A stretch of 64,000 nt of DNA from Valencia hispanica (lineage: Eukaryota > Chordata > Actinopteri > Cyprinodontiformes > Valenciidae), in assembly GCA_963556495.2 (NCBI GenBank), contig OY747702.1:24743903-24807902 (forward strand), written 5' to 3'. Every line of letters begins with the position of its first letter. The stretch's first letter is position 1. Under the pieces are notes generated by a model. The model saw only the letters and a program-made list of their open reading frames with translations. It was not told where the DNA came from and ran no database searches. Positions 55,582 to 64,000 of this stretch are shown here, piece after piece. Both the position numbers and the translations under genes were made by a program.

Positions 55582-55890
55582 ATGGTAAATGACCTGCATT
55601 TGCGGAGCGCTTTTTCAGTCAGAGGACCACAAAGCTTTAAAATACATTCAATCATTCACCTATTCACGCACACATACACATGCTGATGGTGGTGAGCTAC
55701 ACTGTAGCTACAGCAGCCCTGGGGCACGCAGACACCTAACCCTCTGACTACCTACAGCAGGCAACGTGGGTGAAGTATCTTGCCCAAGGACACAGTGACT
55801 GAGACAGAAAGACAGAGCGGGGACTTTGAACCAGCAACCTATCGGTTACGGGACAAATCCCTACCACCTAAGCCACAGTCACCCCACATC
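55582..55890 (+). repeat. Teleost dispersed repeat
   Basis: The ordered blocks TGGTAAATGACCTGCATTTG, CATTCAATCATTCACCTATT, GTGAGCTACACTGTAGCTAC, TCTTGCCCAAGGACACAGTG and CTAAGCCACAGTCACCCC are those of a very common fish interspersed repeat of about 300 bp. Non-coding. Confidence 0.75.
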
Positions 55891-58380
55891 AAGACAAAAG
55901 CAAGGTACCCCATCGTTTTGTACCAGACACTGTGAATTCCACACCCTTGATCCCAATACACATGTACAGTAGTATTCAAATATGTCAGAGATGTGACAAG
56001 ATCTGGTGCTCTACAAAATGTATGCTGTGTTTGAAAAATGCACGTCAGAACAGAAAATCCATAAACTGAGCAGAAAGTGTTATTTTTGCCACAACCAGGA
56101 AACAAAGAGGATATCTGTCCCAAATTACAAGTCAGATATTAAAACTTAGCAGACAGTACATGCCCTGTGTTTTCCCAGTGATGGCTCAACTGTTGTCCGT
56201 AGCTACAGTGACAGTAAACAGGCAGGGGGTGACAGCTAGACTGGACCGCAGAAAATGCCTCTCCGTCATCCGCTTTTTCACTTCCCTTTCTGATCTCTGG
56301 TTGGTTACAAGCCACAGTTAAGAGAATCAAAAGCACAGGGACAACGGAGTCTCTGTTCTCAGAGCTCAGTTTCAGTATTCAGACTCATAGTACACACCTA
56401 TACACTGTTTTGCATTCCAACATTTGCAAATATAAAAGAACAAGATCAAGATCAGACCAATCATCTCACAGGGGTGTTTGATTTTGTAATCTTGCTTAAT
56501 GTAATAAAGAAAAAAAATATTTGCTATTCCTTACTAAAAAAGATGTAATACTGACACTGGTATTGTTTAGCCTAGCTGGAAATGTTCACCCCAGGTCTGT
56601 AATTTCCTTAACTCTTCCTGATTTGGGGGGGGGGGGGGGGGGAATGGGTCGGCCGTTAGAACAAAATGTTTGGGTACAGACTGTTTTCAGGAGATCCGGG
56701 GCCCTCCTCCCATATATAGTGTGTAACATTTTTGCTTTGTTGCATGTGCCTCACAGTTGACTCATCTCATGGGAGTGTGAGATTAAACCTGCCGGAGAGT
56801 TTTTACACTCGACTGTGGTTGGTTAACTTTCTGTTCAGTGGGCCTAAGCTCCCCCTCTTTTTCAGTACTGTTCCACATTTATTTTTCTTTTGCTTGAAAA
56901 AACAGAGCCGAACCAGCACACATGTGGATTCCACATTTTCAGGTTGCAGTAAAGTATGAATGACATTATGGCCTAATTAGTAAACACACTTGAAGGTGAT
57001 CTTTGTGGGAACCACACAATTTAAAACTTTGAGGTGTAACATTTGGCATTTGCTAAAAGACATATTTGAAATTGGAAATAACTAATATTTAGATGTCTCC
57101 TAGGCACCGCAATATGTTATTCCATTTTGTTCAACAAACTTTTGTTTGACAACAAACTCGCCTTGTCAACAGGCCAATAATAATCGTGCTTCCGTATTTT
57201 AAGAGAGGAGTGTTGGTTAGTCTGAGTCAGCAAACCACACCAGCAAAAGAAAAGGGTTTCCCACAGCCAGTGCAATCATGTTTTTTTTCTTTCAAAATAT
57301 GATTTCTCTCATCTCTCTGGGGAAAAAAGAGCACTTCCTATATGTTTGTGAAACAAAACTAAGAGGTCAAGAGAGCTCCATCTGTCATAGCCTTCCTGGT
57401 ATACCTACCGGTGTTTTGTTTCTCAGCACCTGGAAATTTACTGGACTTCAGATTTCTATACCGTGATTAACTTTTATGGTTAGCCTTCGCTCTCGCTGCA
57501 TTGAACACTATGTACCACAGACTAATAAAAACAAAGAATAAACCTTCATGGCACCCATGCCAGATATTTACTTATTATCTTGTTATTTGTCAACTCTCTA
57601 CTGAAGAGGGAAAATAGGAATCCAATTAAATACGAAGCTTCATGGAAAGTTTGGCAAAATCTTTATTTACCGACAGATCATCAATTTAAATTACCACTTA
57701 AAATTATACATAGTAAAATGAGAAGATATTGTAAACAAGTGATAATTTAGATTACTATATTACTGAAACAAGCATGACTGTTCCTTGTCTGTTTTACACT
57801 TAAATAAAATGTAACTGATCAGTAATAAAAGTATGATAATATAAAACTATATATATAATAGTAATTAAAAAATGATATTGCAGACTATGTGACTATGTAG
57901 AGGTGATTTTAATTAATCATTAATCTAGAAAAATAAATGATAGAGTTTAATCATAGAGTTTATAGTACTGAGTAAGAGATTTTTGTTATAAAATTGAAAT
58001 TTTATAGACACATATCAGATCCTGAATCAAATATAAATAGATAAATATTTATTTAAGAAGAAACATTTTTAAACATGTAGGAAACAGTAGCTGTAATTCA
58101 GAAAAACAAATAGTTATCTACAGTCTAATTGTAAAAATGAGAAGAGATTAGTAGAAGTTCAATGGCATATTTATACAGAGACAATTATTAAAACACAGAC
58201 ACACTTTCAATTGCAATAACAATTTGAATTTAAACTGGAATCGGTTTCTTTGTCCTTTCTTTGCATACTAAACATCACACAACAAATTAAGAGACAACTG
58301 TTGTTTCTTCACAATAGTGTCATTCTATTTGTTTGTTTTTATTGTATGTTCACTTAAAGAGAGGAATGGACTGAGAAGTG
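55891..58380. other. Intergenic, no gene recognised
   Basis: AT-rich DNA with a G-run at about 56625-56641. Scattered short ORFs show no domain. Confidence 0.45.
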
Positions 58381-58395
58381 TTTTTGCAGTGAATG

Positions 58396-58425
58396 TGTGT
58401 GTGTGTGTGTGGGGGGGGGGGGGTG
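58396..58425. repeat. (GT)n followed by a G-run
   Basis: Eight or nine GT units run into about 14 consecutive G. Confidence 0.9.
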
Positions 58426-58489
58426 TATATGTGTCTTGTGTGTGCAGGGAGTCTAACTATGATTGTTCTTGCTTTAAATGTGTTTTGTT

Positions 58490-58600
58490 TTTTTAATTCT
58501 AATCTGTTCATATATTTGTTTTTATTATGTAAAGCAATTAGTGCTGATTTTATCATGAAAAGTGCTCTCCAAATAAAATTTTATTTTATTTGACAGGTTA
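58490..58600 (+). mobile_element. LINE-type 3' tail fragment
   Basis: GTGCTCTCCAAATAAAATTT followed by TATTTTATTTGAC, preceded by AAAGCAATTAGTGCTGATTT, resembles the 3' end of a non-LTR element of the kind seen at 6690. No coding is present. Confidence 0.45.
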
Positions 58601-58882
58601 AAGAAAACCCAAAGATACAAATACCCAAAGACAAAGAACGTATGAAATGATGGCATTAATGTGAGGTACATAATCTTAACAGAGGTACACTATTTAAACA
58701 TCTAGAAGTAGAAAGAAAAAACAACAACCAGTGTTTAGCCAAAAATGACATAATGTAGCCTACATCATAATATTGAAATGCAACTTTTCTGAATTATATT
58801 GCTATTAACCTTATATATGTCTATATATATGCCGTCTATGCTATTGACTTTATACATTTGTTACACAAAAATAAAAACAAAC

Positions 58883-58930
<48 letters not shown>
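58883..58930. repeat. (GA)n tract upstream of dusp1
   Basis: About 20 GA units with one AA interruption, about 180-230 bp before the TATA box. It could affect nucleosome placement; this is inference. Confidence 0.9.
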
Positions 58931-58932
<2 letters not shown>

Positions 58933-59030
58933 TCTCCGCGTGCCCGATTACGTGCAGCACGTTCATGCAGAATTGTCTCGCATGTGCGCGAGTCCTAGTT
59001 CTTGTGCCCTCCTGCACTTTAGAACGATCA

Positions 59031-59145
59031 TGATGACGTCCGCGAGGTTGGCGGGACGCCAAGAGAGGCGGCGCTTTGACGTAAGCAGCTCTCATTCATG
59101 GACGCGGTTCATATATAAACGGCTTCCTTCGGCTCTCAGGCAGAA
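59031..59145 (+). promoter_or_regulatory. dusp1: dusp1 core promoter: TATA box and two CRE sites
   Basis: TATATAAA lies at 59112-59119, about 300 bp before the start codon, which suits a start site near 59143. Two CRE-type motifs sit just upstream: TGACGTC at 59034-59040 and TGACGTAA at 59077-59084. Mammalian DUSP1 is an immediate-early gene driven by CREB/ATF through similar proximal sites, so the arrangement fits the known regulation. A (GA)n tract lies about 100-150 bp further upstream. Confidence 0.78.
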
Positions 59146-59414
59146 GTCAGGCTTTGAAACGTTAAAAATTTAAACTCGTTCAAAAAGGAACTAAGCTACC
59201 CGGACCTCGACAAAGAAGAAACAGAACTCTAAAGCCAACCTTAATCTTTTTGTTTGTTGTTTATTTTAAGCTTTATCGTTTTTTATTTCTTTACATAGAA
59301 GCAAACCGGAACAAAGGACTCACTCCAAAGACCGCTCTATTTTATTTCTATAGTTGTGCGCTTGGATATACCTGTATGTATCTGGATTTGACCCTCATAG
59401 CCCGCTGTACTACT

Positions 59415-61464
59415 ATGGTCATAATGGAAGTCCCCACCATCAACTGCGCGTCACTCCGTTCTCTAATGGAGGGTGACGTCCCGGGCTGCCTGGTGCTGGA
59501 CTGCCGCTCCTTCCTCTCCTTCAACGCCTCTCACATCTCCGGATCCACCAACGTGCGTTTTAGCACCATAGTACGGCGGAGGGCAAGGGGCGGGCTGGGG
59601 CTGGAGCACATCGTCCCCAACGAGGACACCAGGAACCGGCTCCTGTCCGGGGAGTACCAGTCCGTGGTGCTGCTGGACGACCGGAGCGCCGACCTCAGCC
59701 AGGCTAAGAAGGACGGGACGCTGATGCTGGCTGTTAATGCTCTCTGCCGCAGCCCCTGTGGAGTCAGCGTGTTTATTCTCCAAGGTAAGGGCATGTTTCT
59801 GCTCAGGAGCACATTCAGGCGCTCTGCTCTACTGTGGCGGATTGCAGCTGTCAGCCACCATACCAGCTGGTCCTGTTGTAAACACAGCTCGAAAATAGCC
59901 TGCGCGAACAGTTGTGGTTCATAAATAATGTCATCTGCGTTTGTGTTGCCTTTCCGATCTTTAACTATATATTTGGTTCTTTGTTTTCAGGAGGATTTGA
60001 CAGTTTTTCTTCTGAGTATCCAGAGCTGTGCACCAAAGCCTCCCCTCCTCAAGGTCTCAGTTTATCACTGAGTGCCAGAAACCCTGAGAGTGCAGACCCG
60101 AACTGCAGTCCATGCAACACACCTCTGTATGACCAGGTTTGTGTTTCGTTTTTAAATTCTCATTTACTCGACCTCTCCTACTTCCTGACTTGCTGTTTTG
60201 GAGATGACTGATTGGTTTGTTTGTTTCTCTGTTCTAATTCAGGGGGGTCCTGTGGAGATCCTGCCCTTCCTGTATCTTGGCAGTGCTTACCACGCTTCCA
60301 GAAAAGACATGCTGGACATGCTCGGGATTACCGCCCTGATCAACGTCTCCTCCAACTGTCCCAATCACTTCGAGGACTCCTTCCTGTACAAAAGCATCCC
60401 CGTTGAGGACAACCACAAGGCTGACATCAGTTCCTGGTTTAACGAGGCGATAGAGTTCATTGGTGAGAGCACATTTTGCTAACTAGTCCCTCAACTGCTT
60501 GTACAACAACCCCCTATCTTCTCTTCCCTCCCTTTTTTTTTTACTTGACTTGCTTGATTTGAAATCTTAAAGAGTTCCCTCCAAAACCCGACCAGCTGGC
60601 TCTCTACCCCAGCACAATGGCGGTTACATCATATTGCCCCCCCCCAAGGCGTAGAAAGAGGGCTGTCCTTTTTTAAAATAATGAATTGCAAAGTAGCAGC
60701 CCCAAACTAGTTTTGGGGGGGGGGGGGGGGGGGTTCTGGCTGTGGGTGAACAGACCCCCCCCCCCCCTCATAGCACTTCTTATTCTGTCTGAACAAAGGG
60801 CAATTTCTCTTCACGCACTGTCAGCCTTCCTGCCACTTCAATACCCCCAGCAGGGGTCTGTTCCCCTCTTTTGTCCATTCATTACGCCTCCTTTGGGAGT
60901 AACCCCCACTGGCTCACACCCTACACAGCTATTAACTCTGTTCCTGTTTGCTAATGAGTGTATTTAAAAAGAAACTGAAAGCGTTGCAAATACTTTTTTT
61001 GTCTTTGTTTCCTGTTAATAATGTAGTTTTATCCCTTTGGAGTGAGTGACCTTTAGCTGTTTGCGGTGATCCTAACTTCAATTTTTATTTTTCTCCTTGT
61101 CCATCCAGACTCTGTGAGAAACAATGGGGGCCGTGTGTTCGTGCACTGTCAGGCCGGCATCTCCCGCTCTGCCACCATCTGCCTCGCCTACCTCATGCGC
61201 ACCAACCGCGTGAAGCTCGACGAGGCCTTTGAGTTCGTCAAGCAGCGCCGCAGCATCATCTCCCCCAACTTCAGCTTCATGGGTCAGCTCCTCCAGTTCG
61301 AGTCCCAGGTCCTGGCGTCCTCCACTTGCTCCTCGGAGGCAGGAAGCCCGGCAATCAGCAAAAGCAGCTCCGTGTTCAACTTCCCCGTATCCATCCCTGT
61401 GCACGCCTCGTCCGGTCAGCTCGCCTTCCGCCACAGTCCCATCACGACCTCCCCCAGCTGCTGA
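59415..61464 (+). CDS. dusp1: dusp1 (MKP-1), complete coding region
   Basis: Dual-specificity MAP-kinase phosphatase 1, a nuclear enzyme removing phosphate from Thr and Tyr of p38, JNK and ERK. Four exons: 59415-59784, 59991-60136, 60243-60462, 61109-61464, 363 aa plus stop (human 367). The N-terminal rhodanese/CH2 domain starts MVIMEV and has the kinase-interaction basic cluster in VRFSTIVRRRAR (Arg54-56). The catalytic domain has YLGSAYHASRKDM, the general-acid Asp228 in VEDNHKADISSW, and the active-site loop HCQAGISRS with Cys259 and Arg265. FEFVKQRRSIISPNFSFMGQ follows, then the conserved end FNFPVSIPVH and ITTSPSC. The chosen ATG matches mammalian MVMEV and has A at -3 and G at +4. A second in-frame ATG lies 13 codons upstream in a poor context. 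The gene is compact, unlike its transposon-filled neighbours. Confidence 0.97.
60640..60770. repeat. G-run and C-run cluster in dusp1 intron 3
   Basis: A C-run of 9 near 60638-60646, a G-run of about 20 at 60714-60733 and a C-run of about 13 near 60755-60768 lie in the 646-bp intron. The G-run and the second C-run are complementary and 25 bp apart. Confidence 0.85.
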
Positions 61465-62300
61465 CAGAGGTCCCACCAAAAACAGACTTTGTTTGGACCC
61501 AAAATACCAAGTGACATGTGATGGAGCACCTCACATAAAGTGGTTCTGATTCATTTGTCCATTTATGGTGATGCTGGTGTCACCAGACAGAATGGGTGCT
61601 GTAGCTTGGGGCCAGTTAACTTGACTTGGCTGCCTAATCCCTCATTGACCTGATCCATTTCAGAGGGAGATTTAACGACTACCATTAAGCAGTATTCATG
61701 TTTCACTTCCTTAAATGTGAAAGCCATCCCCAGTTGGGAGGCGCTAAAGAAGAAAGTCCTGAGTATTCTTTCTTTAAAAGACTGTATTTTATTTTGATGA
61801 AGGCGAGTGCTTTTGATAATCACAATCATCTTAAAGAAAACCGAGAGAGCTACCAGTTATCTCAGGAATGCTTTTTTTTAAACCTCTCAGATCTTTTCAC
61901 TTGTTAAGGAAGCAATGCAAACTCATTGCCCAATAAGGCATTTGGTTAGAAATGAATGTATCCCATTCTAGGTGTAGATGTGTCATATGATCTTCCTGTT
62001 TGGTTGTAGAGTTAAATAGGTTGACAGTTAGAATCCAAAGCTTTTTCCTTTTTCTTTGCCTTAGATATCACTGACGATCATGACGTGTTGGGTAAACCGA
62101 CTTTGAAATACCTCATATTTTTGTACTGTGTACTGCAGCGCTGCGACAGAACCCCAAAAACTACAAAATGGGGGGACCAATTGGTCTGTTTGACCATGTT
62201 CTGACATATTTATTAACTAAATTAATATATTTCTATTTTTACAAATGTTTGTCAAAGAGGTGTTTTTTATATGTGTGAATAAATTTCATTGAGTTTTGTA
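61465..62300 (+). other. dusp1: dusp1 3' UTR with polyadenylation signal
   Basis: AATAAA at 62278-62283 lies about 815 bp after the stop. The UTR is AT-rich towards its end, with ATTTA-type motifs around 62205-62250. Such AU-rich elements fit the short-lived dusp1 mRNA known from mammals. The cleavage site is inferred to lie just past 62290. Confidence 0.7.
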
Positions 62301-62814
62301 CTCAAGTTAAAGATGCTCTCGTCTCTTTTATGACATCTTGTGTATTACATATGATGTTGTTTTTTTTTTTTAGCTAAAAGCCCAGCGCATGCGTTAATAC
62401 ATAACATATCAATTTAAAAATAATCTTAAATTTATTGTGAAACAAAGCTGTCCTGTCTATATACCCTTTATCTAAATCATAAAACTACAGCTACAAAAAA
62501 GCTCCCAAAAGAGAGAAAATAAATTTCACATGAGTTGGGATGTTTCCTTGTCTTTCCCATTTTTAAGAGTAGTAAAGATGATAGATTTTGCTTAGTGAGT
62601 GAACACATAAGACCGGCCAAGTAAAAACAATCTCCATCAGAAACACTTAACAGCAGACTATAAAAACAGAATCACAAGCATCCTCTGCAGCTCATGGCTT
62701 CCCTGAGTACTACTTAATTTGCACTAGAATGTTTCTTTAAGAAACCCCCAGAACCCACAAAACACTTTTTTCTTTTTATACCCCCCCCCCCAAAAAAAAA
62801 AGGATGTTCATCCA
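62301..62814. other. Intergenic after dusp1, no gene seen
   Basis: AT-rich DNA with a C-run and A-run at about 62780-62801. No gene or repeat family recognised. Confidence 0.45.
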
Positions 62815-62945
62815 TCCGTTATCTGTACCCGTCCATCCTATGCAAGGTTAAAGGGGGGGTGGGTGCCTGGTGCGTATCTTCAGCGGTCACGGGACGAGAG
62901 GCAGGGTACACCCTGGACAGGTCGCCAGTCCATCGCAGAAAACAG
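62815..62945 (-). repeat. Teleost short interspersed repeat, 3' part
   Basis: GTACACCCTGGACAGGTCGC and CAGTCCATCGCAG are the complementary end of a common fish dispersed repeat, of the same broad family as the one at 9190-9420. Truncated. Confidence 0.7.
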
Positions 62946-63376
62946 GAAGATGTGGACTACTATTTAAAAGTTTATTACTTGAATAGGATATTGTCTTGTC
63001 CTTACCATTTTGAGGGGTGGCTAAAAGAGATGGGCCTGTCGTGTTATATTTAAAGCTTTGGGAAATAAGATGCTATTGATTAACAGATAAACGTTTCTTG
63101 CTTGAACCCATTTTGAAGCGTGGCTAAAAGATTTTTGCCCTCTGTGTTGCACCATAGCTATACCGAATGGGAAGCTACAACATGCCATGCACTATTAAGT
63201 AAAAGTTCCTAGACACTAATCAACTTGAGAAAACAAATATATAAATCAAGAAAATGTTAAACATACTTTTTATAAATGATTCAGCTGTGGTAATATCGAT
63301 TGTTTCTCAAGCCTAAGCTTTCTTTCTTAATGACTAAATTAAAGGTTACATTTATATCTTTTGTTCACCATGAAAT

Positions 63377-63840
63377 GCCCCAAACTCAGATGGGTTCACA
63401 GAGACTGAGTGTGGCCCAAACAATGGCTGACGCCATGACATGTCTCTCATTTTGGTGAAATCCTCATGCAGATATACAATGGGTTTATACTACAATATAA
63501 CATTATCATTTCAAATTCAGTCTCGTTATTATATGTTGTGTTTGTTGACAATATCACAAACAAAAAAGGCTACAATGAACCACTATTTCCCGGTATGTTG
63601 GAGTTAATCTATATATAAAAACCTGTTACACAAAAAAAGGTTTTCTTCTATGCAACAGAAAAAACAGACAGCAAGCCAGAAGTCTCTTTTTGTACCCCTG
63701 TTCCCTGTTAAGCTCCATGCGATGGAATCCCATCGTATATATCTGCATGAGGATTTCACCAAAATAAGAGGCATGATGTCATGGCGTCAGCCATTGTTAG
63801 GGCCACACTCCGTCTCTGTGAACCCATCTGATTCCGGGGC
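63377..63840. repeat. Inverted duplication, arms of about 110 bp
   Basis: 63377-63483 is about 90% identical to the reverse complement of 63729-63840, separated by 245 bp. Both contain GACGCCATGACAT, TTTTGGTGAAATCCTCATGC and TCAGATGGGTTCACAGAGAC or its complement. Homology stops sharply at the outer GCCCC and inner ATGGG edges. There are no transposon-like tips or target duplications. Function unknown. Confidence 0.85.
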
Positions 63841-64000
63841 AACAGCAGGAGGCTCAAAGAATCAGCTAAGGATCCCCCCATCCTCCCTCCCTCGGAGGGC
63901 CACAATGGAGGCAGCTGCAAGGCGTTTGGGAAAAGTGTGACAACCAAAGAGCATTCAGGGCTCAGTCAAGCAGCGGCTTGTGTCCTCTGCCTCCACATGT

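Noticed and set aside
59250..59414. N-terminal extension of dusp1 read from 59250
   Set aside because: The codon at 59250 is TTG, not ATG. Homology and Kozak context support the ATG at 59415.
61078..61479. Long minus-strand ORF opposite dusp1 exon 4
   Set aside because: Antisense shadow of a GC-rich coding exon; composition rich in Gly, Ala and Glu only.
63650..63940. 96-codon plus-strand ORF as a gene in its own right
   Set aside because: No known domain and a partly repeat-derived sequence. It is reported only through the inverted-duplication finding.

Overview
This is a stretch of animal genome from a ray-finned (teleost) fish. Three vertebrate protein-coding genes with GT-AG introns are recognisable, and the introns and intergenic DNA are full of repeat families typical of teleosts: several Tc1/mariner-like elements, an L2/CR1-like LINE with an esterase-type first ORF, TTAA-flanked MITEs, a palindromic hAT-type MITE and short interspersed repeats. 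No bacterial genes, CRISPR array, rRNA or tRNA gene was seen. The species cannot be named from the sequence alone.

Layout. 1-10.1 kb: repeat-rich DNA, probably an upstream intron of flt4. It holds a long-inverted-repeat DNA transposon interrupted by a Tc1 copy, two decayed Tc1-like fragments, and a Tc1 copy split by a LINE fragment. 10.1-28.1 kb: the last 14 coding exons of flt4 (VEGFR-3), plus strand. They encode the end of the juxtamembrane segment, the whole split tyrosine kinase and the C-terminal tail. The receptor's extracellular and transmembrane exons lie before the window. The introns hold a nearly complete but broken LINE (11.25-15.25 kb), a nested Tc1/MITE complex (16.2-19.4 kb), another Tc1 (20.0-21.0 kb) and a hAT MITE. 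28.1-30.4 kb: a short convergent intergenic region with one more Tc1-like copy. 30.4-52.9 kb: ergic1, minus strand. All 10 coding exons are present and give exactly 290 codons plus stop; intron 1 is about 8.8 kb. 52.9-59.1 kb: intergenic, with a small divergent ORF, a large palindromic (AAT)n/(ATT)n microsatellite and a dispersed repeat. 59.1-62.3 kb: dusp1, plus strand. It is complete, with 4 coding exons and 363 aa, a TATA box and two CRE-type sites. 62.3-64 kb: intergenic, with a repeat fragment and an unexplained 110-bp inverted duplication near the right edge.

Function. The three genes do not form one pathway. Flt4 is the VEGF-C/D receptor of lymphatic and venous endothelium, Ergic1 is a cargo-receptor-like membrane protein cycling between ER and Golgi, and Dusp1 is an inducible nuclear MAP-kinase phosphatase. 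ERGIC1 and DUSP1 are also neighbours on human chromosome 5q35, and FLT4 lies further along the same band, so the order looks like conserved synteny. I found no convincing new biological system. The most unusual signals are the inverted duplication at 63.4-63.84 kb that keeps a reading frame in both arms, the two related TTAA MITEs inside one Tc1 copy, and a frame-preserving, stop-free intron in the flt4 tail.
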